Notes: generated by a model not told the origin, from the letters alone. A DNA stretch of 64,000 nt from Pedobacter schmidteae (GCF_900564155.1 NZ_LS999839.1:1857097-1921096), one strand, 5' to 3'; counted from the first letter of the stretch, positions 18,504-27,826 are shown. Translations and numbers: made by a program.

Positions 18504-19829
18504 ATGAAACAAAATTTTTTTAAATGTTTGCCTTGGGCTTTTTCGGCCTTATTAATTGGTGGTGCAGCCCAGGCACAGGAAAAACCTGCCGAAGCAGGTC
18601 AGCTTTCTACCTGGTCAATTGGTGTAAATGCAGGTGCGCTTTCTCCTATTTCCCCATTTGGAGGTAAAAATGATTTCTCCAACTGGAAATCAAGTTTGGG
18701 CTATGGCTTATACATTAAAAAACAAATCACCCCTTATTTCTCGTTGCGTTTGGATGGTGTTAGAGGTAAATTAAAAGGAGACAATTCTGAACCATGGGAT
18801 GGTGGTGGTACCAACGCCAGTCCGGTTAGTGCTTTCGAAACTGATCTTTCCTATTCGGGAAGTTTGAATGCTGTAGTAAACCTGTTTAACATCAGTATGT
18901 TTAATAAAAACAGCGCGGTACAATTGTATGCTTCTGGTGGTGCCGGTTTAGCAGGATATAAAGTGAAAACAGCTATGGGGAGTGCAGGCTTAGCAGACTA
19001 TGCCGGCGGCAAAACCATTAGTGAGCTCATTATTCCGGTTGGAGTAGGTGCCAAGTTTAAACTGGCCGACAGAGTAAACCTGGATCTGGGATGGACAGTG
19101 AACTTTGTGGATGGCGATAACCTGGATGGCTATTACCGAGGCACTAATGATAAATACAATTACGCTTACGGAGGTTTGGAGTTTGCCCTGGGTAGCGGAA
19201 AACAACTGGCATGGCACAATCCTGTAGCTTTAACTTATGATGAAGCGTTACAGGCAAAACAAACTGCCAACGCTTTGAAAGGCGATCTGGAAGCTCAAAA
19301 AGCGGAGAACGCCAGGTTAAGATCTGAAATGAACGATCTGTTGAAAGACAGCGATGGCGACGGGGTTGCCGATAAACTGGACAAATGTCCGGGTACTCCT
19401 GCAGGTGTGGTGGTTGATGGTTCCGGTTGCCCGCTAAAAGTACCTGCTCCGGTTGTTCAGGAGAAAGTAATCATCACCGAAGCTGACCGTAGGGTTGTAG
19501 CTGATGCTATTAAAAACCTGGAATTTGATTTGGGTAAAGCCACTATTCGCTCAAAATCGTACACTACACTGAACCGGGTAGCTGCGCTGCTAATCGAGAA
19601 AAACTTTAGCCTGAAATTGGCCGGCCACACCGACAATACCGGTTCTGCAGCTCTAAACATGAGGTTGTCTAAAGACCGCGCCGAATCTGTAAAAGCTTAT
19701 TTGGTATCACAAGGCGCCAATGCTTCCAGAATTGAAGCAACAGGCTATGGTATGAACCAACCTATAGCCAGTAATAAAACTGCTGCAGGTCGTCAGCAAA
19801 ACAGAAGGGTAGAGTTTACTTTGTTCTAG
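18504..19829 (+). CDS. OmpA-family outer-membrane protein with thrombospondin type-3 calcium motif
   Basis: A 441-residue protein: signal peptide (1-24, ending AQAQ), an eight-stranded barrel-like domain (about 30-240), a short heptad-rich segment (about 245-281), a TSP3 motif with DSDGDGVADKLDKCP (about 282-312), and an OmpA peptidoglycan-binding domain (about 325-441, with NMRLSKDRAESVKAYL). It ties the outer membrane to the cell wall. Monocistronic, with a strong terminator 20 bp after the stop. Confidence 0.9.
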   Translation: MKQNFFKCLPWAFSALLIGGAAQAQEKPAEAGQLSTWSIGVNAGALSPISPFGGKNDFSNWKSSLGYGLYIKKQITPYFSLRLDGVRGKLKGDNSEPWDGGGTNASPVSAFETDLSYSGSLNAVVNLFNISMFNKNSAVQLYASGGAGLAGYKVKTAMGSAGLADYAGGKTISELIIPVGVGAKFKLADRVNLDLGWTVNFVDGDNLDGYYRGTNDKYNYAYGGLEFALGSGKQLAWHNPVALTYDEALQAKQTANALKGDLEAQKAENARLRSEMNDLLKDSDGDGVADKLDKCPGTPAGVVVDGSGCPLKVPAPVVQEKVIITEADRRVVADAIKNLEFDLGKATIRSKSYTTLNRVAALLIEKNFSLKLAGHTDNTGSAALNMRLSKDRAESVKAYLVSQGANASRIEATGYGMNQPIASNKTAAGRQQNRRVEFTLF

Positions 19830-19849
19830 CCTGAAATAGTATTTAGTTT

Positions 19850-19885
19850 AAAAAAGCCCTTCTATTAATTTGGAAGGGCTTTTTT
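19850..19885 (+). terminator. Rho-independent terminator after the ompA-like gene
   Basis: Stem AAAAAAGCCCTTC/GAAGGGCTTTTTT with a 10-nt loop and trailing U-run. Confidence 0.87.
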
Positions 19886-19911
19886 ATGTTGAATTATTTT
19901 GACAAAATGTA

Positions 19912-19943
19912 TTTGCATTATCGTTTTTAATTCGATAGCTTTG
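19912..19943 (+). promoter_or_regulatory. Bacteroidota-type promoter of the marR-beta-oxidation operon
   Basis: TTTG at 19912-19915, a spacer of exactly 20 bp, and TAGCTTTG at 19936-19943, matching the Bacteroidota -33/-7 consensus TTTG-N20ish-TAnnTTTG. The start ATG of the regulator is 20 bp further on. Confidence 0.7.
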
Positions 19944-19963
19944 TTATGCAAGCATAGTATTTG

Positions 19964-20422
19964 ATGAAACAGCAGGAAACAATTGATTATTTTTTAAAGG
20001 TAGTTTGGCAGAATGTGTCAAATGCTTACAACCAGATCGCGTCGGGTTTTGGAATTACACAGGCCATAGGTTATGTACTGATCAATATTGATAAGGAAGG
20101 GACCGCTGTTTCGCAGCTGGCTGGCCTGCTGGGGGTCAAGGCCACCAGTTTGTCAAGGATGCTAAACAATATGGAAGACCTGGGGTTAATATATAGGGAA
20201 ACTGCCGAGGGTGATAAACGCTCGGTGAAAGTTTACCTGACCGATCTGGGTTATGAAAAAAGACATATGGCCAAAGGCGTAGTAATTGCTTTTAACGAAT
20301 ACCTGGGCAAAAACCTGACTGCAACAGAAAAAAATAACCTGCTGGTTACCCTGCAAAAATTGAACAAACTTACATTGGCATATAAAATTCCAGTTGAACA
20401 TGATGAACAAAAAGATAAATAA
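19964..20422 (+). CDS. MarR-family transcriptional regulator
   Basis: A 152-residue winged-helix regulator: the DNA-binding part includes AVSQLAGLLGVKATSLSRML and the wing LIYRETAEGDKRSVKVYLTDLG. I use the ATG at 19964 rather than the TTG three bases before. It heads the fatty-acid degradation operon and overlaps the next gene by 23 bp, so it is very probably the local regulator, sensing fatty acids or acyl-CoA (the FadR role taken here by a MarR protein). That ligand is inferred from context only. Confidence 0.85.
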   Translation: MKQQETIDYFLKVVWQNVSNAYNQIASGFGITQAIGYVLINIDKEGTAVSQLAGLLGVKATSLSRMLNNMEDLGLIYRETAEGDKRSVKVYLTDLGYEKRHMAKGVVIAFNEYLGKNLTATEKNNLLVTLQKLNKLTLAYKIPVEHDEQKDK

Positions 20423-22775
20423 AGTAGTGGTGCTGGGCTCAGGTATTATGGGCTCGCGTATTGCCTGTCACTTTGCGAACATAGGAGTAGAAGTGCTTTT
20501 GCTGGATATCCCGGCCAAAGAAAGCAATGAGCGCGTTGATAAAAACACCATTGTAAATACAGCCTTGCAAAATGCGGTGAAGACCAATCCTTCTCCCGTG
20601 TATTCAAAAAAGGTGCTGAACAAAATTACTACCGGGAACTTTGAAGATGATATGCCAAAAATTGCCGGCTATGATTGGATTATTGAGGTGGTGGTAGAAA
20701 ATCTGGACATCAAGAAAAAAGTTTTTGAACAGGTAGAACAATTCCGCAAACCGGGTACCCTGGTTACTTCCAATACTTCAGGCATTCCTATCCATCTGAT
20801 GGCCGAAGGCCGTTCTGATGATTTTAAAGTAAATTTTTGCGGTACACACTTCTTCAATCCTCCACGTTATTTACGCCTGCTGGAAATTATTCCAACACCC
20901 TATACCAACCCACAGCTGGTTGACTTTTTGATGCATTATGGCGATAAGTTTTTGGGTAAAACAACTGTTTTATGTAAAGACACACCCGCATTTATTGCCA
21001 ATAGGGTAGGTGTATACTCCATTATGGCCCTATTGCACCTGGTGGAGAAAATGGACCTGACGGTTGAAGAGGTAGATAAATTTACCGGACCGGCTTTAGG
21101 TCGCCCTAAATCGGCTACCTTCCGTACTACCGATGTAGTGGGATTGGACACCATGATCAAGGTATCCAAAGGCTTGTACGACAATTGTCCGGATGATAAG
21201 GCACATGACCTGTTTAAGCTGCCTGCCTACGTCGAAAAAATGGAAGCTAATAAATGGCTGGGCGACAAGACTGGACAGGGTTTTTATAAAAAAACAAAAT
21301 CAGCCGATGGGAAAACTGAAATACTGGCACTAGACCTTAAAACATTGGAGTACCGGCAACAGGTAAAGGTGAAGTCGGCCACACTGGACCTTGCCAAACC
21401 TATCGAAAATGTAAAAGACCGGATGAAGGTATTTGCTGCCGGCAAGGATAAGGCTGGCGAACTGTTCAGGGCATCCTTTTTTGGCTTGTTTGAATATGTA
21501 TCAGACAGAATTCCCGAGATTTCTGACGAACTATATAGAATTGATGACGCTATGCGTGCTGGCTTTGGCTGGGATTTGGGACCATTTGAAGTCTGGGATG
21601 CTGTAGGTGTGGCCGATGCCATTGAGGGTATGAAAAAATACGGGCATGAAGCTGCAGCCTGGGTTCATGAAATGCTTGCCGCCGGCAATACTTCCTTTTA
21701 TAAAGTAGAAAACGGGGTTAAGCAGTATTATGATATTCCTTCCAAAACCTATAAGGCAGTCCCTGGTACCGAAGAATTTATTATCCTGGATAACCTGAGG
21801 GGCAATAAAGTAATCTGGAAAAACTCCGGCGCTTCGATCATCGATCTGGGAGATGGTATCCTAAATGTGGAGTTCCACTCTAAAATGAATACTATTGGTG
21901 GCGATACCCTGCAAGCTATTAACAAAGCCATTGACATGGCCGAAAAAGATTACAGAGGGGTAGTAATTGGTAATGACGGGGCCAACTTCTCGGCGGGGGC
22001 TAATGTAGGGATGATCTTTATGATGGCGGTTGAGCAGGAGTGGGAAGAATTGAACCTGGCCATCAGAATGTTCCAGAATACTTCCATGCGCATCCGATAT
22101 TCGTCTATCCCGGTAGTGGTGGCACCACATAATTTAACACTGGGTGGTGGCTGCGAGTTTAGCTTACACGCCGATCACGTGCAGCTCAATGCCGAAACTT
22201 ATATGGGACTGGTTGAATTTGGCGTAGGGGTAATTCCTGGTGGAGGTGGCACAAAGGAATTCGCCTTGCGGGCCTCCGACGAATACAAAGAAGACCAGAT
22301 TGTACAAAATGCATTAAAAGATAGGTTCCTGACCATCGGCATGGCAAAAGTGTCTACTTCAGCCGTTGAGGCCTTTGAACTGGGCTATTTGCAAAAAGAT
22401 AAATACTCCATTTCGATGAACCGGAGCAGGTTGATTGCCGATGCAAAGGCCAAAGCTATTGAACTGGCCGATGCCGGATACACCCAACCGGTAAGGCGTA
22501 AAGACATCAGGGTTTTAGGTAAACAGGGATTGGGCATTGTTTATGCTGGTGCCAACACCATGTATTCGGGTCACTATATTTCCGAACATGATAAAAAGAT
22601 TTCCGAAAAACTGGGTTGGGTAATGTGTGGTGGTGATCTTTCTTCTCCAACGGAAGTTACAGAGCAATATCTGCTGGATCTGGAACGCGAAGTGTTTTTA
22701 TCGCTTTGTGGTGAACGCAAAACTTTAGAGCGGATACAGAGCATTGTAACTAAGGGAAAACCGCTGAGGAATTAG
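20400..22775 (+). CDS. fadN: 3-hydroxyacyl-CoA dehydrogenase / enoyl-CoA hydratase (FadN type)
   Basis: A 791-residue bifunctional beta-oxidation enzyme. The N-terminal half is the NAD-binding 3-hydroxyacyl-CoA dehydrogenase (VVVLGSGIMGSRIACHFA, residues about 10-25; THFFNPPRYLRLLEIIP), the C-terminal half a crotonase fold (FSAGANVGMIF and TLGGGCEFSLHAD; GVIPGGGGTKEF). This order is that of FadN, the reverse of E. coli FadB. ATG at 20400 or 20403; the upstream TTG is less likely. It overlaps marR and forms one operon with thiolase and acyl-CoA dehydrogenase. Confidence 0.9.
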   Translation: MMNKKINKVVVLGSGIMGSRIACHFANIGVEVLLLDIPAKESNERVDKNTIVNTALQNAVKTNPSPVYSKKVLNKITTGNFEDDMPKIAGYDWIIEVVVENLDIKKKVFEQVEQFRKPGTLVTSNTSGIPIHLMAEGRSDDFKVNFCGTHFFNPPRYLRLLEIIPTPYTNPQLVDFLMHYGDKFLGKTTVLCKDTPAFIANRVGVYSIMALLHLVEKMDLTVEEVDKFTGPALGRPKSATFRTTDVVGLDTMIKVSKGLYDNCPDDKAHDLFKLPAYVEKMEANKWLGDKTGQGFYKKTKSADGKTEILALDLKTLEYRQQVKVKSATLDLAKPIENVKDRMKVFAAGKDKAGELFRASFFGLFEYVSDRIPEISDELYRIDDAMRAGFGWDLGPFEVWDAVGVADAIEGMKKYGHEAAAWVHEMLAAGNTSFYKVENGVKQYYDIPSKTYKAVPGTEEFIILDNLRGNKVIWKNSGASIIDLGDGILNVEFHSKMNTIGGDTLQAINKAIDMAEKDYRGVVIGNDGANFSAGANVGMIFMMAVEQEWEELNLAIRMFQNTSMRIRYSSIPVVVAPHNLTLGGGCEFSLHADHVQLNAETYMGLVEFGVGVIPGGGGTKEFALRASDEYKEDQIVQNALKDRFLTIGMAKVSTSAVEAFELGYLQKDKYSISMNRSRLIADAKAKAIELADAGYTQPVRRKDIRVLGKQGLGIVYAGANTMYSGHYISEHDKKISEKLGWVMCGGDLSSPTEVTEQYLLDLEREVFLSLCGERKTLERIQSIVTKGKPLRN

Positions 22776-22780
22776 AAGTA

Positions 22781-22806
22781 GTTAGTATTTAGAAGTTAGT
22801 ATTTAG
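22781..22806 (+). repeat. Left inverted-repeat arm of the four-helix-bundle cassette
   Basis: Two copies of GTTAGTATTTAG (22781-22792 and 22795-22806) begin 5 bp after the fadN stop codon. The same unit is present in reverse orientation at 23177-23209, so the two arms can pair across the small gene. Confidence 0.85.
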
Positions 22807-22808
22807 AA

Positions 22809-23180
22809 ATGCATAAATATAAAGAATTGAAAGTTTGGCAGAAATCGATAGAACTGGTTACGGACGTTTATTGCGCTAAGGCTAAATTTCCTGATAAGGA
22901 AAGGTTTGGATTGATTAGTCAAATCAACAGAGCTTCTGTTTCCATCCCATCTAACATTGCAAAGGGGGCAGGACGAAATTCAGCTAAAGAATTCTTGCAT
23001 TTTTTATCAATAGCACATGCTTCTTCATACGAGACCGAAACACAATTAATTATCTCTAGGAATTTAAATTATTTATCAATAAACGAGTTAGATGTGTTAA
23101 CAGAAAAAATTAATGAATGGCAAAAGATGAGTTATGCTTTTCAGTCAAAACTGAAATCCTCCTTCACTGGTAATGTCTAA
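22809..23180 (+). CDS. Four-helix-bundle protein, 23S rRNA intervening-sequence family
   Basis: A 123-residue helical protein of the TIGR02436/S23 type: YKELKVWQKSIELVTDVY at the N-terminus, FGLISQINRASVSIPSNIAKG in the middle, LNYLSINELDVLTEKINEW near the end. Members were first found inside 23S rRNA intervening sequences, but many are scattered in genomes; the molecular role is unsettled. The gene interrupts the spacing between fadN and the thiolase gene and is bounded by inverted repeats, which suggests a mobile or formerly mobile cassette. Its AT-rich codon use differs from its neighbours. Confidence 0.87.
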   Translation: MHKYKELKVWQKSIELVTDVYCAKAKFPDKERFGLISQINRASVSIPSNIAKGAGRNSAKEFLHFLSIAHASSYETETQLIISRNLNYLSINELDVLTEKINEWQKMSYAFQSKLKSSFTGNV

Positions 23181-23209
23181 ATACTAATATCTAACTACTA
23201 AATACTAAC
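23177..23209 (-). repeat. Right inverted-repeat arm of the four-helix-bundle cassette
   Basis: CTAAATACTAAT at 23177-23188 and CTAAATACTAAC at 23198-23209 are the reverse complement (first copy with one mismatch) of the left-arm unit. The arm ends 1 bp before the thiolase ATG, so it also replaces the thiolase leader. Confidence 0.85.
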
Positions 23210-23210
23210 A

Positions 23211-24386
23211 ATGGAAGCATATATTATAGCAGGATATCGTACCGCAGTGGGCAAGGCCCCTCGTGGTGTATTTCGTTTTACAAGGGCTGATGATTTGGCT
23301 GCAGATGTGATCCGCGCACTGGTGGCTTCGGTACCCAACCTGGACAAAGAACAAATTGATGATGTCATAGTTGGAAATGCAACGCCTGAGGCGGAGCAGG
23401 GGCTCAACATTGGCAGGATGATTTCTTTAATGGGACTGGATACCGACAAAGTACCCGGTGTTACAGTCAACCGTTACTGTGCCTCGGGCCTGGAAACGAT
23501 TGCCACTGCTGTGGCTAAAATAAAAAGTGGTATGGCCGATTGTATTATTGCCGGTGGAGTGGAAGTGATGTCGGGAATGCCTTTTGGCGGATGGAAGATT
23601 GTCCCCAATGCTGATGTAGCCAGGAAAAATCCGGATTGGTACTGGGGTATGGGACTAACCGCTGAAGCCGTTGCCAAAGAATACAATGTAAGCCGCGAAG
23701 ATCAGGATATATTTGCTTATCAATCGCACCAGAAAGCTGTTGAGGCGATAAAAAATGGTCATTTAAAAGATGGAATATTGCCCATCACGGTAAATGAAAA
23801 TTACCTGGATGCGGATATGAAAAAGAAAACCCGCAGTTATGTGGTGGATACAGATGAAGGGCCACGTGCCGATACTTCGGTAGAAAAACTGGCCAAACTA
23901 AAACCTGTATTTGCTGCTGATGGTTGCGTTACTGCAGGTAACTCTTCTCAAACTTCAGACGGTGCCGCCTTTGTATTGGTGGTGTCGGAAAAGAAAATGA
24001 AGGAGCTGGGAGTTGAGCCTATTGCCCGATTGGTAAGCTACGGAATTGCTGGCGTGCCACCCCGCATCATGGGTATTGGTCCTATTTACGCCATTCCTAA
24101 AGCTTTAAAACAAGCGGGGATGACATTGGACCAGCTTAATCTGATTGAACTGAATGAGGCCTTTGCCTCTCAGTCGCTGGCCATTGTAAGGGAGCTGCAC
24201 CTCAATACAGATATTTTAAATGTAAATGGCGGAGCAATTGCTCTGGGGCATCCTTTGGGATGTACAGGTGCTAAATTGTCCGTTCAATTGTTTAGTGAAT
24301 TAAAAAGAAGAAATCAGAAATACGGAATGGTAACCATGTGCGTAGGTACAGGTCAAGGTGCTGCCGGAATTTTTGAAATGCTTTAA
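23211..24386 (+). CDS. fadA: Acetyl-CoA C-acyltransferase (3-ketoacyl-CoA thiolase)
   Basis: A 391-residue thiolase. The nucleophilic cysteine is in [13 protein letters not shown] (about residue 90), [13 protein letters not shown] follows, and the C-terminal [11 protein letters not shown] and [10 protein letters not shown] blocks carry the acid/base residues. It cleaves 3-ketoacyl-CoA to acetyl-CoA and a shortened acyl-CoA, the last step of the cycle. The ATG directly follows the inverted-repeat arm; 15 bp separate it from the acyl-CoA dehydrogenase gene. Confidence 0.92.
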   Translation: MEAYIIAGYRTAVGKAPRGVFRFTRADDLAADVIRALVASVPNLDKEQIDDVIVGNATPEAEQGLNIGRMISLMGLDTDKVPGVTVNRYCASGLETIATAVAKIKSGMADCIIAGGVEVMSGMPFGGWKIVPNADVARKNPDWYWGMGLTAEAVAKEYNVSREDQDIFAYQSHQKAVEAIKNGHLKDGILPITVNENYLDADMKKKTRSYVVDTDEGPRADTSVEKLAKLKPVFAADGCVTAGNSSQTSDGAAFVLVVSEKKMKELGVEPIARLVSYGIAGVPPRIMGIGPIYAIPKALKQAGMTLDQLNLIELNEAFASQSLAIVRELHLNTDILNVNGGAIALGHPLGCTGAKLSVQLFSELKRRNQKYGMVTMCVGTGQGAAGIFEML

Positions 24387-24401
24387 TCTTATATAGAAAA
24401 C

Positions 24402-26192
24402 ATGGAAGCTACAGACAAAAAAACAATTAAAGGTGGCGAGTTTTTGATAACAGAAACCACTTACCAGGATGTATTCATTCCTGAAGAATTTGATGAAGAG
24501 CAAAAGATGATTGCACAAACCTGCCGGGATTTTCTGGCAGCAGAGGTATATCCTAACCTTGATCGTATTGATACACAGGAAGAGGGACTGATGCCTTCGC
24601 TAATGGACAAAGCCGGTGAACTGGGTATTCTGGGGGTTTCTATTCCTGAAGCCTATGGCGGATTTGGAAAAAATTTCAATACCTCGATGTTGGTGGCCGA
24701 TGTGATCGGTGCAGGGCACTCTTTTGCCGTGGCCTTATCGGCCCATACCGGAATTGGTACTTTGCCTATTCTGTACTATGGAACAGAAGCGCAAAAAAAT
24801 AAATACATTCCTAAGCTGGGAACCGGCGAGTGGAAAGCAGCCTATTGCCTAACAGAGCCCAATTCGGGCTCGGATGCCAACTCCGGAAAAACAAAAGCGA
24901 AACTATCGGACGATGGCAAGCATTACATCATCAACGGCCAGAAAATGTGGATCACCAATGGTGGCTTTGCCGATATCTTCATTGTGTTTGCAAAAATTGA
25001 TGATGATGCCAACTTAACGGCCTTTATTGTCGAACGCGCCTTTGGTGGAATTACCATGAATCCTGAAGAGCATAAAATGGGGATCAAAGGATCGTCAACC
25101 CGTCAGGTGTTCTTTAACGATTGCCCGGTGCCGGTCGAGAATATGCTCTCTGATCGTCAGAATGGGTTTAAAATTGCGGTTAACATTTTAAATATAGGGC
25201 GTATTAAATTGGCCGCGGCTGCCATTGGCGCTTCCAAAGCGGTAATTGATACGGCTGTAAATTATTCGAATGAAAGGATCCAGTTCGATCGCCAGATCTC
25301 CAAATACGGAGCCATTCGCTATAAACTGGCCGAAATGGCGACTAAAGTTTATGCGGTAGAATCGGCCAATTACAGGGCAGGTCAGAATATTGACGATGCC
25401 TTTGATGCCCTGGTTGCTGCTGGCATGGATGAAGGAAAGGCCAAGCTGAAATCAACAGAACAGTTTGCTGTTGAATGCGCCATCCTGAAGGTATGGGGCT
25501 CGGAAGCTTTGGATTATGTGGTGGATGAAGGTGTGCAGATATACGGAGGTATGGGTTTTTCGGCAGATGCGCCGATGGATAGAGCGTACCGTGATGCCCG
25601 GATCAACCGGATTTTTGAAGGTACCAATGAGATCAATCGATTGTTGACGGTGGATATGATGCTGAAAAGGGCCATGAAGGGAGAACTGGACCTGATGACC
25701 CCGGCTACTGCTGTGGCTGCCGAACTGATGTCGATCCCGGATTTCGGGGAAGAAGACGATACCCTGTTTGCTGCCGAGAAAAAGATTATTCAGAACCTGA
25801 AAAAAGCAACATTGATGGTTGCCGGTGCTGCGGTACAAAAACTGATGATGAGCCTGTCTAAAGAACAGGAAATACTGATGAACATTGCCGATATGGCCAG
25901 TTATGTGTATATCGCCGAATCGGCCATGTTGAGGACCGAAAAACTGGTGAGTATGCGTGGAGCTGAGGCTTGCGAAGGACAGCTGAACATGATGCGTATT
26001 TATTTTGTGGAAGCCGTAGATGCGGTTAACAAAGCAGGTAAAGAAGCTTTGTGGGCATTTGCCGAAGGCGATGAGCAGCGCATGATGATGGTGGGATTGA
26101 AAAGGTTTACCAAAATGGAGGCTTTTAATGTAAAAGAAGCGAGGCAAAAGGTGGCACAACAATTGATTGCTGCTAATAAATATTGTTATTAA
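24402..26192 (+). CDS. Acyl-CoA dehydrogenase
   Basis: A 596-residue flavoprotein, first step of beta-oxidation. The family signatures AYCLTEPNSGSDANS and QIYGGMGFSADAP are present, and the likely catalytic glutamate is in RIFEGTNEINR. About 180 extra C-terminal residues follow the standard domain, as in the long FadE of Bacillus and other Bacteroidota members. Last gene of the marR-fadN-fadA operon; a terminator follows 76 bp downstream. Confidence 0.9.
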   Translation: MEATDKKTIKGGEFLITETTYQDVFIPEEFDEEQKMIAQTCRDFLAAEVYPNLDRIDTQEEGLMPSLMDKAGELGILGVSIPEAYGGFGKNFNTSMLVADVIGAGHSFAVALSAHTGIGTLPILYYGTEAQKNKYIPKLGTGEWKAAYCLTEPNSGSDANSGKTKAKLSDDGKHYIINGQKMWITNGGFADIFIVFAKIDDDANLTAFIVERAFGGITMNPEEHKMGIKGSSTRQVFFNDCPVPVENMLSDRQNGFKIAVNILNIGRIKLAAAAIGASKAVIDTAVNYSNERIQFDRQISKYGAIRYKLAEMATKVYAVESANYRAGQNIDDAFDALVAAGMDEGKAKLKSTEQFAVECAILKVWGSEALDYVVDEGVQIYGGMGFSADAPMDRAYRDARINRIFEGTNEINRLLTVDMMLKRAMKGELDLMTPATAVAAELMSIPDFGEEDDTLFAAEKKIIQNLKKATLMVAGAAVQKLMMSLSKEQEILMNIADMASYVYIAESAMLRTEKLVSMRGAEACEGQLNMMRIYFVEAVDAVNKAGKEALWAFAEGDEQRMMMVGLKRFTKMEAFNVKEARQKVAQQLIAANKYCY

Positions 26193-26267
26193 TTATATCA
26201 ACGAGATCATTTAAGGTTACAAGTGATTTTTAGTATAAAAGAAACGATTCATAATTAAAACTGGAAG

Positions 26268-26294
26268 GCCCGTGATTTTATTGCGGGCTTTTTT
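26268..26294 (+). terminator. Rho-independent terminator of the beta-oxidation operon
   Basis: Stem GCCCG/CGGGC with an 11-nt loop and six T directly after. Confidence 0.8.
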
Positions 26295-26384
26295 GTGTGA
26301 TGATATCGGCCGTCATCTCGCTTTCTTCAGAGAATGATCTAACTTCTTTTGCTTCGCCTAAGATTTGTTAAAAATGGTTAAAAA

Positions 26385-26415
26385 TTGTGCTATCAGCAAT
26401 AAAAGACTATTTTTG
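26385..26415 (+). promoter_or_regulatory. Promoter of the FKBP lipoprotein pair
   Basis: TTG at 26385-26387, a 20-bp spacer, and TATTTTTG at 26408-26415, a full Bacteroidota -7 match. The ATG lies only 6 bp after the -7 box, so the mRNA should be leaderless or nearly so. Confidence 0.65.
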
Positions 26416-26421
26416 TGAATT

Positions 26422-26919
26422 ATGTTAAAAACCAGTGCTTTGTTGGGCTTTGTTTTGATGGCAGCAGCCTTTGCTGCGTGCAAGAAAGATGCGCCTTACA
26501 ATGAAGCTGCACAGATGGATATTGATGATGCCATTATTGTAAAATACATGGCAGATAGCAATGTTAAAGCCACAAAGGATGCCTCTGGTTTGTATTATAA
26601 CATTATAAGGGCTGGTCGTGAGGATGTTCAATACATGGATACCACAAAAATATACGCCAATTACAGAGCGAAAATTTTGAAAGATACCGTGTATTTTAGC
26701 CGAAGTGTAGACAGTACTTTTTTCTTTAACATGCCAGGCAATATAGCCGGATGGAAAAGAGGCGTAGAGCTGGCAAAATTAGGTGGGTTGGTTAGGTTGC
26801 TGATCCCTTCGCCGCTGGCTTATCAGCAGCGTACATTCACCGCCGGAAAGAAAATTCCACCAAATTCAATATTAGATATTACCTTAGAAATAGTTTCTGT
26901 AAATAAAAAACCCAAATGA
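26422..26919 (+). CDS. FKBP-type peptidyl-prolyl isomerase-like lipoprotein (degenerate)
   Basis: A 165-residue lipoprotein (lipobox AAAFAAC, Cys about 19) with an FKBP-like fold: ASGLYYNIIRAG, YANYRAKIL, FFFNMPGNIAGWKRGVELAK and a final LDITLEIVSV. Several active-site positions of FKBP (for example the FDSS and GYG blocks) are missing, so isomerase activity is doubtful. Its stop overlaps the next start as ATGA (26916-26919), so the two are translationally coupled. Confidence 0.8.
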   Translation: MLKTSALLGFVLMAAAFAACKKDAPYNEAAQMDIDDAIIVKYMADSNVKATKDASGLYYNIIRAGREDVQYMDTTKIYANYRAKILKDTVYFSRSVDSTFFFNMPGNIAGWKRGVELAKLGGLVRLLIPSPLAYQQRTFTAGKKIPPNSILDITLEIVSVNKKPK

Positions 26920-27815
26920 TTAAAAAGTTATCATTATATACCATTGCCTTGTTAGGCTGTTTAGTGCTGTTCAATTCCTGTAAAAAAGAATATGAATCTA
27001 TTGGAACCTTAGATGAACGTGCAATTGCGGACTATCTTAAACAAAATAACATTACTGCCACAAAAGATGAATCGGGTTTTTATTATCAGATCATTACTCC
27101 GGGTACAGGAGCTGCGGTAGCCAACAGTGACTCTATATTTTATAGTTACGATTTTAAACATACCAACGGCACTTCATTTTTAAAGAGCCCCGACTATCAG
27201 GTTCCTGCTACTTTTTTAGGCTATACCGATAGATTTAGCTTCAGGACCTTACCTGCACTAAGACTTACTTTGTCGAAATTGAAAAAAGGTGGAACGGCCA
27301 GAATTATCCTGCCCTCAAGCATGGCCTTTGGAAAAAATGGTCAGACTGCCCTGGGTGTAGAGCCAAATGAGATTGTGATCATCGAAGTAGGTTTGTTGCC
27401 TTATTTGAACAAGGTGGAGCTGGACAATGCTTTGCTCAATAAATTTATAGCAGCCAATAACCTGCAACCGGTGTTAGACCCTACCCGGGTGAGGTATATC
27501 ATTACCGCCGAAGGAACAGGAAAGCAGGATGTAAAGGAGACCTCAAAAATCAAAGCAAAATATACCGGCAGATTATTGAATGGGACCGTATTTGATTCCA
27601 GTGCTGATGGCATTGACTTTAAGTTGAACGAAGTAATTGCGGGCTGGACAAAAATTATTCCCGGAAAAATTGGTGTAGGGGGAAAAATCAGGTTATTGAT
27701 CCCGTCTGATTGGGGCTACGGACAGTTTAACCAAACGGATGGAAATGGATCAGTAACGATTCCTGCAAACTCATGCCTGGATTTCGATATCGAGATTCTG
27801 AGCGTAACGAATTAA
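26916..27815 (+). CDS. Two-domain FKBP-type peptidyl-prolyl isomerase lipoprotein
   Basis: A 299-residue lipoprotein (LFNSC lipobox, Cys about 22) with two FKBP domains. The first (about 45-165) is divergent; the second (about 190-299) is canonical, with YTGRLLNGTVFDSS, VIAGWTKIIP, IRLLIPSDWGYG and IPANSCLDFDIE. It probably assists folding of exported proteins. Coupled to the upstream FKBP-like gene by a 4-bp overlap; both look like duplications of one ancestor. Its end faces the minus-strand photolyase gene with 11 bp between. Confidence 0.87.
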   Translation: MIKKLSLYTIALLGCLVLFNSCKKEYESIGTLDERAIADYLKQNNITATKDESGFYYQIITPGTGAAVANSDSIFYSYDFKHTNGTSFLKSPDYQVPATFLGYTDRFSFRTLPALRLTLSKLKKGGTARIILPSSMAFGKNGQTALGVEPNEIVIIEVGLLPYLNKVELDNALLNKFIAANNLQPVLDPTRVRYIITAEGTGKQDVKETSKIKAKYTGRLLNGTVFDSSADGIDFKLNEVIAGWTKIIPGKIGVGGKIRLLIPSDWGYGQFNQTDGNGSVTIPANSCLDFDIEILSVTN

Positions 27816-27826
27816 TCCGTATGGCA

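Noticed and set aside
22781-23209. Insertion sequence or integron cassette
   Set aside because: No transposase or integrase is encoded and no target-site duplication is evident; only inverted arms around a small gene are seen.
25452-26162. A 236-codon open frame on the minus strand
   Set aside because: It is fully antisense to the acyl-CoA dehydrogenase gene, is rich in His/Phe/Gln as expected of a shadow frame, and has no promoter or domain.
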